From the NCBI RefSeq assembly GCF_009727055.1, contig NC_052350.1, forward strand, positions 19,303,898-19,367,897: a stretch of DNA of 64,000 bases, written 5' to 3'. Numbering within the stretch: position 1 is the first letter of the stretch; each line of letters opens with the position of its first letter. This document shows, piece after piece, positions 36,582 through 49,104 of the stretch. This DNA comes from Benincasa hispida (lineage: Eukaryota > Streptophyta > Magnoliopsida > Cucurbitales > Cucurbitaceae). The position numbers and the translations under genes were made by a program. A model generated the notes under the pieces. It searched no databases. It was given only the letters and a program-made list of their open reading frames with translations, and was not told the origin of the DNA.

Positions 36582-38270
36582 TATAACAACTCGACTTTCT
36601 AAGACACCTGACAGGGTCGTTACTTCATGCATGCATACATTTGAACATAAACATTTACATTTAAAATAACATAGTTGGATTGTTTTATTTAATAAAGAAT
36701 TCAAACAAAATTTCAACTCAAAATTTCATAACGTTTTGATTCGGGGTACCCCTAAAAAATAAATTTAAAAATAAGAAAAATTAACTGAAAAATAAAATCT
36801 CTAACACCTAAATTCTATCAAAATCAAGTTCTTGAAAAGAAATCAGTAAAACATGAAAATGACACAAGAACTCATATATGAAAGCATTTTTTGGTCCCAT
36901 TAGCACTATCATAGATTCCTCTTATTTGTCGCCCATATATCCTTGCCTTTACTTGAAAAACATGTAGACACAAAGGATGAGTATAAAACACTTAGTAAAT
37001 GACCCCATTATCGGAATTGGGCTAAGCAATCACATTCAGTGTATGCTTGGGTTTAGTGGGACATACATAATGTAACTGTTCCTGAATGGCTAACTAAGGG
37101 GATAACCTATCTCGCACTAACATGCATATTTAGTGGCTTGATGACACACCACCAAATAAAACATGAAAGTGAACCTGTTGATTCACGGAGTTGTAATATG
37201 CAAAAAAACCTATCGGTTCACTCATGTCTAGTGGCCTGATGACACATCAAAACATGAAATTGGACCCATCGGTCCCTGTATAAAAACACACGTTAAGGGC
37301 AAGACGATAGATTGCCCATATTGATCTAACATGCGTCACATACAAAAATATCATAAGTGGTACAACAACACAATTCATAACAGGACATGTAGATTTAATA
37401 TACTCACAATTCTAAAAAATTTCATGCATAAAATGGGTAACACATATTCCAAAACATGCTATCAAAATCCAATAAATATCATGATAATTTTGAACTAGAG
37501 CGCTTAGCACGAAGGCACCTGATAATAGTAGCACTTACCTTAATTTAGGTAATATATATATATATATATTATTGCGGCAACTAACTCCACAAAAATCTCG
37601 AATTGGAACCTAAAAATCGAACTCCAAACTCCAGGTAGCACGTTCCCAACCTTAAAACTCCTTCAAAGCTTGATTCTAAGGTTAAACACATTGGGTAAAA
37701 AATAAATCAATCCAAAACCCAATGGGTAATCTAGACTTATTCCTAAACCAACAACTTAATCAAAACTAACCCCGAAAACCTTTTCCGGCGACCGGTGACA
37801 ACGACCCACAGTGGCGGCGACAAAAGACTGGCGACCAATCGATTAGGATGCATGTCGACCCGTGGCGTGAACGGCCTAGAAGTTCGATGATTTGGCATGG
37901 AACAGACGTGGATGAATTGATCTGGGCAGCGACTCGTGAATGGTGTCGTCTGACGGCAGGCTGGAAAGCAACGCAGATGATCGGCTAGGCACTCAGCAGC
38001 AGCAATGGCGAGCTTGAGTAGGACTGGCATGCGACTAGGGTTCTTCACGAGGAAAAAGATGAAAAGTTTTCCTCGTGTTTTTATTAACGCAAGCTTACTA
38101 AGGCCCTAAATGAATATATATATATATATAGGAAAGTGATTAGGGTTTGTTTTTATGAGCTTGAGTAGGGTCGACGTGCAGCTAGGACTCTTCACGAGGA
38201 AGAAAATGAAAATCTTTCCTCATTTTTTTTATTGATGCACATTTACTGAGGCCCTAAATGTGCACACACA
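36582..38270 (-). repeat. 5' LTR of the Gypsy element, outer end rearranged
   Basis: It matches 29643-31331 from its inner border (TATAACAACTCGAC) to about 38075. Beyond that, the roughly 250 bases that start the other LTR (on the minus strand) are absent. Instead a segment of about 100 bases ending in AGGCCCTAAATG occurs twice (about 38010-38110 and 38158-38261), around a (TA)n run. Confidence 0.65.
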
Positions 38271-38376
38271 TGCACATACACATACATGCACGTACATGCA
38301 TGCACACACATAAAGACACAAAGATGCGCACGCGTGCATGCGCACACACACGCACATGTACACACACTTTCTCTCA
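38256..38376. repeat. CA-rich compound microsatellite
   Basis: Alternating purine-pyrimidine sequence rich in CACA, CATG and GCGC steps. Open frames on both strands (38243-38533 and 38286-38591) derive mostly from this repeat. Confidence 0.8.
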
Positions 38377-38399
38377 CACAAACTTTCTCAGATGCACGC

Positions 38400-38535
38400 A
38401 CTTTCTCACCCATGGTTAAAATAGTTGTTGTCAAGCTATTACTTTCCCTCATTGCTTCTTTTGGTTGGAGCATTGCACAAATTAAGATTAATAACGTCTT
38501 TATGAATGGAGATCTATTTGAAGTGGTCCACAAAT
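38400..38535 (+). pseudogene. Copia reverse transcriptase fragment
   Basis: Plus frame reads TFSPMVKIVVVKLLLSLIAS, FGWSIAQIKINNVFMNGDL, FEVVH. This aligns with the Copia RT block TFAPVxKxxxVRxLLSLAxxxxWxLxQxDVKNAFLxGDLxEEVYM. The first catalytic Asp (DVKNAF) is Asn/Lys-altered here (INNVF). Only about 45 codons remain. Confidence 0.75.
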
Positions 38536-38599
38536 TTGCTTGTTCTCACATTTTTCTCACTTTTGAACATGACTTTCATCTTATTAAGTGATTTTGAAA

Positions 38600-41470
38600 A
38601 CTTAAAACCAAGTAATTTTAAAATGATTTCGAAGCTCACGAATGCAATTTTGACAATTTTAAAGTTACTTCCAAATATGTTCTAAATTTACCTTGATAAA
38701 CTCAATTATTAATTGAACTTGAGGATGATGAAATAAAGAACCATCACAAGCTCTAGTAGCTCGTACACAAAATTCGTTTCTAAATTTATTGGAGGAAGCC
38801 AGTACAATAGCAAGACTATTTTGTTCTCTAATAATTACTTACTACTAGTCACATTCTAATTGTTTTGCTGAATAATTTTTCAATAGGTTAAAACATCATT
38901 TTGGTTCTATATTTTAAAGTTTGTTCAATCTTAGTCTCTATATTTGTTAATTATCTAATTTTAGTGTATGTACTTTCAATAAATCTTAAATTAGTCCTTC
39001 AAATAAAAAATTATTAAAATTTATCAAGTAATAATAATATGCTAAATATATTTTCAAACTTTATAGCAAAATGCTAATAGATAAAAAAAAAATAGCAATG
39101 GGGATTGAATTTAATATTTATTGAAAGTAGAAATTTAAAGTGAGTTTCAAGTATTAATTTCATCCGATAGATTGAAAGGAGTGAGTTTGAAATCAGGATT
39201 GAAATTGAGAATTCAATGTCTAAACTTGTTTTATTTGTTATTTCCTTTTATTTTTCTAGGTTTCATACCCTTACAAGGATTTATCTAACTCAATGTTGGT
39301 TTGATCTTTTCAAGAGAATGTATGAGAGATTTCGTTTTGAAATCGATTTAATTGTCTTGTTACTCTGTTAGTAAAACATTAAATTAATTTAGAATATTTT
39401 AAACATCACAAAAGTAATTTTAATCGACTATTGTAATAAAATATTGACAAGCATATAAACCAACAAATGACATACAATTAGCAATGAAGCCACATTGACA
39501 TCCATCGAGACTAATATACAACAAGGTATTAATCAATCTAATTCTACTAATAGGTTGACCATCAATTTCTTCCTCTTCATGTCAAAGTGCTACTTCTAGG
39601 GTTGGATCTATGCATCTTCTCGCAATACTCACATATTTGACTATACTACTCTTTGTGTGATCAATTCACCATATGTAAAGCATCTTCTTATTCTAAAGGC
39701 TTTCACTTCATTAATTTGTGAAATGTATTTCCATTGTACCTTTTCTTGGATGACAAATCTCATATTTGGTTGTTGCTTATATCTTTTGTTATTTGGTTAC
39801 GAATATGGAAATATAAGCCAACCATTTATAACTATCCACGCATTTGGCTCTAACCCCTCCTCTTATCATTTTTTACAATTCATATTTGCCATCCTTCTTT
39901 AACAACATAATCATAATCATCTACAAATTAACTCCTTAATGAGTTGAATAACATGTCTAATTCAAAATGAGGTCTCCCATCATCTATTATTTCTTGTTAT
40001 ATTAGAAATCATATCATCAACATCGATCCACTAAAATCAGTACTATCACTCGTATAAGGTAACATTTCATTATCTAGTCTAGCAATATTGTTTCATCTTC
40101 ACATTCATATTTGACATATATCTCAAAAATCATTCTATCACTTAGAAGACTAACTAACTTCCTAACATAATTCTAATACTCGAAAACCACCTACTTCTTT
40201 TGTTGGATCCCTACCCACAATTTTATCAAAATTTATATAAGAATCGACCATACCACTCATGTAATGAAGATAAACTTTAAATATATTAATTGAATGTAAC
40301 CAAAGAAAAATCCTTCCTCAAACTTTTAGTAGTTGAATGCTCAATTTTCTTTTCTCATTTTAGTGGTCAAATACCAATGAATGAATCAAATAAACATCAA
40401 CAAAAACCAACCTTAATGGAAAGATAATATCAACGTGAAAATCCAATGATACTAATTTTCACATTGGATTTGATGCTGATTTGAACAAATATACTTTGAT
40501 AACTTTAAATCGTTCAATTTATATTGCATAGGAAGTAGGACTTTTAAGATCCGTTTTATTTCCTTAATTTGATTCCATTCAATTCTAACTGACCTAATCT
40601 AAATCGACCTGGCCTGAACTGACTCAACATGTAGACTAAATAGTTACTTATAGTTAAAATACAATTTTAAAGTATAGGTACTAAATCGTTGCTTCAGTGA
40701 AAGTACAAAAACTAAATATGATTCTTGACCAAAAAAATGATACTTTTGCTTATCGATAAGGGAATAACAAAATGAGTATGAATATAAGTCTTCAAAGTCT
40801 TGTAAATTCTTGTCTTTGTTGGCGTTATAGCCATGGGAAACATATCACAAATAAGAGATGTTTGTTTTAGAGAAAAGCTTTAAACTATTCTATATGTTTC
40901 CTACATTTCTTAGGTATTTTAATTCTAGAATACAATTTCTTTTTAATTACAAGTTTAGTCTATATACTTATTTAATAGGTTTTTCAACTTTTAATTTTGT
41001 GTTTGACAGATAACTTAATTTTCAAAGTGTCTAATTAGTTTTTAAATTTTTTTATTTTGTGTTTAATAAATCTCTAAGCCTAATAAATCTTTAACCAATT
41101 CAATATATTAATTTTTAAATTTACCAAACTAGTACACATAAAGAAAAAAAAAAGAAAATTTAATAGGTGTTTGGAGCAAAGAGTTAGACTTGGTAGAGTG
41201 AAGTTGGGAACTTCACTCTTTTCGTAGTTGAAAAAGTTTATGGACCTCATGACTAAAGAAATATCAATTTCATGTTATTAACTCCATGGATCCCACACTT
41301 CTTTATTTTGAAAAGAGTTTGTGTACTTTTATGAACGAATTTTCTTTTTACAATATACCAATAGAAACTTTTATGATAGTTTTTAAGGGTAAGTTCAAGA
41401 ATAGTGTATTTTTTTAAAGTAATAACAAAAATAGGATATATAGGAAAGAAATTACAAAAGTAAGGTGGAT
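38600..41470. other. AT-rich spacer without supportable gene
   Basis: A degenerate 'tttggttctata/ttagtctctata' module block (about 38890-39010) resembles the foldback MITEs at 10 and 14 kb. The 81-codon frame at 39657-39902 has no recognisable feature. Nothing else is seen. Confidence 0.45.
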
Positions 41471-41506
41471 AGCAAAATCATACATCCAGTAGTTTATGTC
41501 AGCTAA

Positions 41507-42355
41507 CAAACTCGTGGACGGGGTCCACGAGTTCTATATTTTTATTATTTTGTTATTACTTTTATTATTTTTTATTGCTTTTTTATTTAAGTAGATACAA
41601 AGAGGACAAATCTATTTGAATTTCACTGAAAAAAATCTACGGTAAAATAAATCTATGTGAAAAAAAATAAATTTAGTCTTCATTCGTGAATAGAAATTTG
41701 ATTCAATTTTTATTTTACCATAGGTCTTTAAAAATTTGAATTTTACGGTAAAAAATTCTCCAAAAATACAAAAATACGAAAAATAAAAAATAAAGAAGAC
41801 AGAAGTTGGGGAAAATGTGAAAAAAATAGATTTAACCTTAATTCGTGACTAAAAATTTGATTCAATTATTTTATCGGCCTTTAAGAATTTGAATTTCACA
41901 GTAAAAGATTCTCCAACAATGAAAAAAAAACACTAAAAAATAAAAAAAGAAGACGGAAGTTGGGGGAAATGTGAAAAAAAAAAAGATTTAGTCTTAATTC
42001 GTGACTAAAAATTTGATTCAATTTTTATTTTACCGTAGGCCTTTTAGAATTTGAATTTCACAGTAAAAGATTTTTCGAAAATGCAAAAAAAAAAAAATAA
42101 ATAAAAAATAAAAGAAGAAGATAGAAATTGGGGAAAATGTGGAAAAAAAATTTAGAATTAATTCAGTGAGAAATTTGATTCAATTTTTATTTACTGTAGA
42201 CCTTTAAAAATTTGAATTTCACAGTAAAAGATTATTCGAAGATGCAAATATAAGAAGACATAAGAAGACAAAATTGGAGAAAATGTGGAAAAAAAAGATT
42301 TAGCTTTAATTCGTGGATGGGTACACAATGTGTTAACTCAAAAATCGTAGACCCC
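41507..42355. mobile_element. Palindrome-ended element carrying a minisatellite
   Basis: The left end has CTCGTGGACGGGGTCCACGAG (41511-41531), itself a 9-bp hairpin around GGG. The right end has ATCGTAGACCCCGTCCACGAT (about 42343-42363), the inverted and slightly decayed counterpart. Between them lie four tandem units. No open frame is present. I infer a non-autonomous DNA element. Confidence 0.5.
41680..42315. repeat. Four tandem units of about 155-170 bases
   Basis: Each unit begins near TTCGTGACTAAAAATTTGATTC, continues with TTTGAATTTCACAGTAAAAG, an A-rich run, a GAAGA(C/T)-rich block, GTTGGGGAAAATGTG and GATTTAG.CTTAA. Units start at about 41683, 41845, 41998 and 42165. Unit 3-4 junction has lost the TTCGTGACT start. 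Confidence 0.75.
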
Positions 42356-42369
42356 GTCCACGATTTCCT

Positions 42370-43120
42370 ATTTTTGTCAATAAATATTAAAATAACATTT
42401 TTCAGCAATGTCGTGTTGCCGATGAATCTCATAGACCGTTTGTCGTGAAGAAGATGTTATGCTATTTAATTTAGATTTATTTCCTATATGTAAAAGTCCA
42501 TTAGACCCTTTGTTAGTTGTTGATAGTATATAAAGGGAAAATTTCTTATACTACCATAATAGCGTGGACAATTTTTAGTATGAACAATTTTCGATACACT
42601 TCCACTTATTATATGTCACATCAATATGTTTTTATAAATAGAATGAGATTCACTATATTAATTTGGGGAAAAAATTTATATGGTGAACAAAGAGGAGTAT
42701 TGTTAAGTAGAAAGACTTTTTTTTTTTATTAAAAAATGTTTTGAATGTTATTGTGGGGTAGCTGAAATCTTAATCTAATGAACTTCTATCTATCTTTCTG
42801 CGTCTCTCCGTTTCTCTTGAGTTTGAAAGTTTAAAACAACTTATCAAAAATTTATTTTGTCATAGTCCAAATATAGATATTAAAACAAAACACAAAAATA
42901 TATATATACATTAGGGAAAAAAACATTTTGTTAACATGGTACTAGAATAAGGCGTAGAGTGTGGTAAACCACAGAGTAATAACAAACTTTCCTTGTAAGT
43001 TGTAATTTTTTCAAAAAAGGATTTTAAAGAAAAAAAAGAAAAGAACAGAAAAGAAAATTGATTGTAATTACCACGGCCTATCATGGGATTTGATAAAATA
43101 ACCCACTCTCCATCATTTTC
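42370..43120. other. AT-rich spacer upstream of the H+-ATPase
   Basis: No gene is recognised. It presumably contains distal promoter sequence of the downstream pump gene. Confidence 0.5.
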
Positions 43121-43345
43121 CTATAAAAAGAAGCTTGCTTTTCTTGTCCTAGATGTTGCCATCTCTATCTGCATCATATTTACCTGTTTTGTTCTTCCTT
43201 TTTTAACCTCTCCCTCTCCCTTGGGTTTTAAATATGACTCTTTAACAATGGGAATAAGGGGAAGGGACTAAGGAGAGAAACAAGGAAGAATTATTTTTTT
43301 AAGTGTTTTTGGAGATTTCCTTCTTCATTTTGGTTGTTGTCAGCT
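43121..43345 (+). promoter_or_regulatory. TATA box and uORF-bearing leader of the H+-ATPase
   Basis: CTATAAAAAG at 43121-43130 is a good TATA box, implying a leader of about 190 bases. The leader holds three short upstream frames: 43153-43206 (17 codons), 43234-43245 (3 codons) and 43248-43271 (7 codons), all ending before the main ATG. Short upstream frames that tune translation are known for tobacco plasma-membrane H+-ATPase (PMA) genes. The true transcription start is not known here, and the first frame may lie at its edge. Confidence 0.5.
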
Positions 43346-46300
43346 ATGGGTGATATTTCATTAGAAGATGTCAAGAATGAGAACGTTGATCTAGTAAAAA
43401 CATCATTTTTCTTCTTCTTTTCTCTGTTTTTTTCAACATATCATTGGTTTGAATCTTTTTTTTAATCTGGGGTTTCTTTTCTTTTGGTTTTTTGTAGGAA
43501 AGAATTCCTATTGAAGAAGTTTTTGAGCAACTAAAATGTACAAAAGAAGGGTTAACTACGGCAGAAGGAGAAAAAAGACTCCAAATTTTTGGCCCTAACA
43601 AGCTTGAAGAGAAAAAAGAAAGCAAACTTTTGAAGTTTTTGGGGTTTATGTGGAACCCTCTCTCATGGGTCATGGAATCTGCAGCAATCATGGCCATTGT
43701 TTTGGCCAATGGAGGGGTAAATTAATCAATATATTCTTCTGCCATTCTTTCACTTTCACACACAATAACTTGCTTTTCATTTGATTTTTGTTCTAAAATG
43801 GCAGGGGAAACCACCAGATTGGCAAGATTTTGTTGGTATCGTTGTCTTGTTGATCATTAACTCTACCATCAGTTTCATTGAAGAGAACAATGCTGGAAAT
43901 GCAGCTGCGGCCCTCATGGCTGGTCTTGCCCCCAAAACTAAGGTATTTCCATTTCCTTTCGAGTTCTTGGTGATTTAATATAGTATCAAAATAAGAGATA
44001 TTGCATTCATACTCTTGGATGTCCCCGAAATCGACTTGTTGGGCCAAAGTTGAATAAGAGATTGAATTAACGATAACCCATCAACGTAAACTTTTTAGTA
44101 CTGATTTAACACTAAATATGAACTTTTTTGCTATTGTTGAGGATGTTGTTTTTGGAATTGTGTAGGTTTTAAGAGATGGAAAGTGGAAAGAAGAGGAGGC
44201 AGCAATTCTGGTTCCGGGAGATGTGATTAGTGTCAAATTGGGAGATATTATCCCGGCCGATGCACGTCTCTTAGAAGGCGATCCTCTTAAGATTGATCAA
44301 TCTGCTCTTACAGGTGAATCTTTGCCTGTCACCAAATATCCTGGGGATGAAGTGTTCTCTGGCTCCACCTGCAAGCAAGGTGAGATTGAGGCCGTTGTTA
44401 TTGCCACTGGTGTGCATACTTTCTTTGGAAAGGCAGCTCACCTTGTGGACAGCACCAACCAAGTTGGTCATTTCCAAAAGGTAAAAGAAAACTTCTTCAG
44501 TTCCTGCATAACCAGGTTAACTTAGCATCCATAGCAAGATTCGTGGTTCTAACATTGGTTTATGATCGATCAGGTGTTGACAGCCATCGGAAACTTCTGT
44601 ATATGCTCGATTGCTGTGGGAATGATCATTGAGATCTTGGTAATGTATCCAATCCAGCACAGGGCATACAGAGAGGGAATTGACAACTTGTTGGTGCTTC
44701 TCATTGGAGGTATTCCCATTGCAATGCCAACAGTTCTGTCAGTAACAATGGCCATCGGATCGCATCGCCTTTCGCAGCAAGGTGCCATTACCAAGAGGAT
44801 GACAGCAATTGAAGAGATGGCTGGGATGGATGTTCTGTGCAGTGACAAGACTGGAACTCTCACCCTCAACAAGCTCACAGTAGACAAGTCCTTGATTGAG
44901 GTGAAGCTCACACAATTTGCAACCTACTGAAAAGAAGTTTTGCTCATTAGCTTTGATCATGGCTCATCATGGTGTGTTTTATGACTGTAGGTGTTCGTGC
45001 CAGACATGGACAAAGACACTGTTATGTTGTTTGCTGCCAGAGCTTCCAGAGTTGAAAATCAAGATGCCATTGATGCCTGCATTGTTGGAATGTTGGGCGA
45101 CCCTAAAGAGGTTTAATACTCAACTCTCTTTTTATGTTCATGGCTTCCTTTTACTGTACCTTTTATGGTGTACTGAATTCTTCATACTTTACCTTTGGAT
45201 TTCAAAGGCAAGAGGAGGAATAACTGAGGTACATTTCTTGCCTTTCAATCCTGTCGACAAACGTACTGCCATTACCTACATTGACAGAGATGGTAATTGG
45301 CACAGAAGCAGCAAGGGTGCTCCTGAACAGGTAGTGTTGTTTTCTGGTAGCCAATATCACTTGGTTTAATCACAATTGTTTTAGATGCCTAACTTCGTCA
45401 CTTTGATGTTATTAGATAATTGACCTTTGTGAGCTTAAAGGAGAAATAAGAAATAAAGCTCATGACATTATTGATAACTATGCTAACCGCGGTCTTCGTT
45501 CATTGGCAGTTGGTCGACAGGTGAATATGTGTGAATATATCTACAAAACAGTTTCATTAATTCATAGAAAGAAAGAACTTTCTTATTAGTCTTGATCCTT
45601 GTTTCCTTTCATTTATAGACTGTCAAAGATAAAAGCAAAGAGAGCGCTGGAGAACCATGGGAATTTGTTGGCCTATTGCCCCTATTTGATCCTCCAAGGC
45701 ATGACAGTGCAGAAACCATTCGCCGAGCTCTTGAACTTGGTGTCAATGTTAAAATGATCACTGGTGACCAACTTGCAATAGGAAAAGAAACTGGTCGAAG
45801 GCTCGGCATGGGCACCAACATGTATCCATCGTCGTCTTTGCTTGGCCAATGCAAAGATGAGTCAATTGCTTCCATTCCTATCGATGAACTCATTGAGAAG
45901 GCTGATGGATTTGCAGGAGTCTTCCCTGGTAATCACATTATACTTTTAACTACAATGAGATTAATGAAACCACTGGTCATCCTCAACTAAACTATTCATT
46001 TGTTGCAGAACACAAATACGAGATTGTCAAGAAACTTCAGGAGAGGAATCATATTTGTGGAATGACAGGAGATGGTGTCAACGATGCTCCTGCTCTCAAG
46101 AGAGCCGACATCGGTATTGCTGTGGCCGATGCAACCGATGCAGCAAGAAGTGCTTCAGACATTGTCTTGACAGAGCCAGGGCTAAGTGTGATTGTGAGTG
46201 CTGTATTGACCAGTAGGGCCATCTTTCAGAGAATGAAGAACTATACTATCTATGCTGTTTCCATCACAATTCGTATTGTGTTGGGATTCATGCTTGTTGC

Positions 46301-47481
46301 CCTCATCTGGAAGTTCGATTTCTCACCTTTTATGGTCTTAATCATTGCCATCCTAAACGATGGAACCATCATGACCATTTCAAAGGATAGGGTCAAGCCA
46401 TCACCTGTGCCAGACTCATGGAAACTCAAAGAAATTTTTGCAACTGGTGTTGTCCTTGGAACATACATGGCCCTCATGACCGTATTTTTCTTTTGGCTCG
46501 CCAACAAAACCGAATTCTTCACGGTACAAAGACAATCATCATCCCTTCATTGAATGCAAATATGACATTAGTAATGTATATTAACATGTCAACATTGTAT
46601 GCAGAACACATTTGGTGTAAAGCCACTCAAAGATCTTGCTGAGATGAATTCTGCTCTCTATCTTCAAGTGAGCATCATTAGTCAAGCTCTCATCTTTGTC
46701 ACCAGGTCAAGAAGTTGGTCTTTTGTTGAATGCCCTGGTTTCTTGTTAGTTATTGCCTTCATTGTTGCACAGTTGGTAAGAAAGAACACATACAATTTTC
46801 TTCTTGTTTTTCAAACCTTTTCCAAAAATTGCATAATTCTCCTGATTCTGAATTCTGTTACCTCACTTTCAGGTTGCCACTTTAATTGCTGTATATTCTG
46901 AATGGGACTTTGCAAGGATTAAAGGTATTGGTTGGGGATGGGCAGGAGCCATCTGGGTATTCAGTATTGTTACTTACTTCCCACTTGATGTTCTCAAATT
47001 CGGTATTCGTTACGGTCTTAGTGGCAAGGCTTGGGACAACATGCTTGAGAATAAGGTCTGTGTTCAAACATCTGTAATGTCATTTAACTTGTAGCGGTTT
47101 TTGTACTTATGGATATTCTCGACCATTTAGACGGCGTTCACGACTAAGAAGGATTACGGAAAAGGCGAAAGAGAGGCACAATGGGCAATAGCGCAACGTA
47201 CAATGCACGGTCTACAACCACCAGAAACCTTATTTCATGAAAAAAGCAATTATGAGGAGCTTTCAGAGATTGCAGAGCAAGCCAAGAAAAGGGCTGAAGT
47301 TGCTAGGTAACTTCAAAAACCAATCTATATTGATAACAAAGCACTTTGAAAATCTATTAAGTGGTTGAATGTTGAATGTTGCAGGTTGAGGGAACTTCAC
47401 ACTCTAAAGGGTCATGTGGAGTCAGTAGTGAAGTTGAAGGGATTGGACATTGAGACTATCCAACAACACTACACTGTTTAA
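43346..47481 (+). CDS. AHA: Plasma-membrane H+-ATPase (P3A-type), 14 exons
   Basis: Exons: 43346-43393, 43498-43716, 43805-43942, 44166-44480, 44574-44900, 44991-45110, 45208-45330, 45416-45520, 45619-45928, 46009-46523, 46605-46775, 46873-47055, 47131-47306, 47385-47481; 948 aa, usual for the family. The pump exports H+ at the cost of ATP and energises uptake across the plasma membrane. Visible: N-terminus [16 protein letters not shown], actuator TGES (184-187), phosphorylated D331 in [12 protein letters not shown], nucleotide-site KGAPEQ, hinge [17 protein letters not shown] (GDGVNDAP at 589-596), then the C-terminal autoinhibitory domain. The last residues QQHYTV carry the penultimate Thr947, whose phosphorylation recruits 14-3-3. 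All key residues are present. Which AHA subfamily member it is cannot be told by eye. Confidence 0.97.
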
Positions 47482-49080
47482 TCTGCAATAGAGAGGGCAA
47501 CACAGCTGGCTGACTTTCAACAAAAATGAAGAAGGAATAATTTAAAGGAAAATAGAGTAACAAAATTTATGGGTGGTAAAATGAGTTATTCTTATTCTTC
47601 TCTTCTTTCTTTTGTACTTGCAATTCTTTTTCTCTAGGCATTGTGGGAGAAAATGTAATCTAGATTGATGATCTAAAACATGGGAAAAAAAATAATGTGG
47701 AAGATTTGAAATTTATGGAATGATAAAAGGAATATATTATATAGTTATACTTATGTAATCGATGATCCACTTCTACATTATTATCTTTTCTGTTTAGATA
47801 AATTTCTATCGTAAATATCGATTGTCGGATACACAAATAGGGTATATATTCTCAACTAAAAAGTCAAATAATTGAATGTTCGTTTCACATGTGATCAAAC
47901 GTATTTATCATGCATTAGTGACTAATTTGGATAAAATATACTTGTAACCTAAGAAATTTAAACATTGTCTAATCTCTGGCATAAGAAAATATCTATATTA
48001 AAAAAAGTCAAAAAAATCAAAATATATACGAAAGTGGTCTAATTTTCTACTCTCCAAATGAGTCAAAACAAAAAAAAAAAAAAAATACTACCATCCCAAT
48101 ACTTTTATCATTTTTTAAAACATATATAAATTATGAAAAAAAAAACCATAATTTTCTTTTAAAAAAGAAATCATCATATTTAAATTTATTTAAATAGTAG
48201 TTTACATGGTCAGTATCAACAGAAATGTTGAGGTCTTGATTATATAAATATGGATTATATAAAAATGTTGGCAAACTATAAATAAGATATCGATGTTAAA
48301 AAGTACATAAAAAAGAATCCAACATTTTGTATTTTTTAATAATTTTTTATTAATATTACATTCACCTTTTGTTTTCATTAATTCATTCACAATATAGTGA
48401 ATATGTGAAAATGTTTATGAAAATTTAGATACCAAAATTTGGTAAAAGTAAAAGATAATGTAAAATACAATGTATAAAAAAAGATTAATCAATAAATAAA
48501 TACAACACTCAACAAACTTCTTTTAGTTGCCATTTACAACCATTTCTAGTTACATTTAAGTTGAATCTCTTACCCTAACATTTGATGAATGAAAATTAAA
48601 TGGACTAAGAAAATACAATTTATGACCAAACTTATGTCATGATATTTAGGGCAAATATCAATTTATATTCCTAAATTTTGGAAGTTATATTAATTTAAAT
48701 TCTAAAATTTTATAATTGTATCGATTAAAATCTGAACTTTAAGAGTTGGTACAATTTAAATGGAAGTTGTATCAATTTAAATCCTGATTTTTTATGAATA
48801 TATCAAGTTAAATACCAAATTTTTATAAGTGTATCAAAATAAAACATAATTGAGGGTTTAAATTGATACAATTACGAAAGTTTATGATTTAAATTGATAC
48901 ATTTATAAAAATTTAAGGTTTAAATTGATATAACTCTAAAGTTTAGAGGTATAAATTGATATTTATTCTAATATTTATAAAAAAAAAAAAAACTAAAATT
49001 ATTATTCAAGAAACCAAATCGAGCATAATTGACATTTAAAATAACTAGAGATATGTGGTTGAAATTATTCCACGAACAAA
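47482..49080. other. 3' flank of the H+-ATPase and AT-rich spacer
   Basis: It holds the 3' untranslated region and a gene-free spacer, apart from the foldback repeat at 48650-48975. Confidence 0.55.
48650..48975. mobile_element. Foldback MITE-like repeat
   Basis: The left end (AAATATCAATTTATATTCCTAA) returns in reverse complement at the right end (aataaatatcaatttataCCTCTAA read on the minus strand). Internal ATTTAAATTGATAC modules lie in opposite orientations on the two arms. No coding capacity. Confidence 0.6.
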
Positions 49081-49104
49081 AATATTTTAACCACAGAGTA
49101 TGAG

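Larger units (their letters stand above)
29643..38270 (-). mobile_element. Decayed Ty3/Gypsy LTR retrotransposon (chromovirus-like)
   Basis: Read on the minus strand, it has a 5' LTR (36582 to about 38100-38270), a tRNA-iMet-type primer-binding site, Gag, zinc knuckle, protease, RT, RNase H, integrase with a chromodomain-like tail, a polypurine tract and a 3' LTR (29643-31331). The order PR-RT-RH-IN defines Ty3/Gypsy. Every domain carries stops, frameshifts or substituted catalytic residues, so the element is inactive. An organelle-DNA insert splits the PR-RT linker at 34250-34600. The two LTRs are clearly diverged, so the insertion is not recent. Confidence 0.85.

Noticed and set aside
37743..38048. 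A 101-codon protein in the LTR
   Set aside because: It lies inside the Gypsy LTR, and the other LTR breaks the equivalent frame.
38243..38533. A Cys-rich secreted peptide on the minus strand
   Set aside because: It is the translation of a CA/TG-rich microsatellite; the plus-strand continuation is a Copia RT scrap.
41680..42315. A CRISPR-like array
   Set aside because: The genome is clearly eukaryotic, and the units are long tandem copies throughout rather than short repeats with unique spacers.
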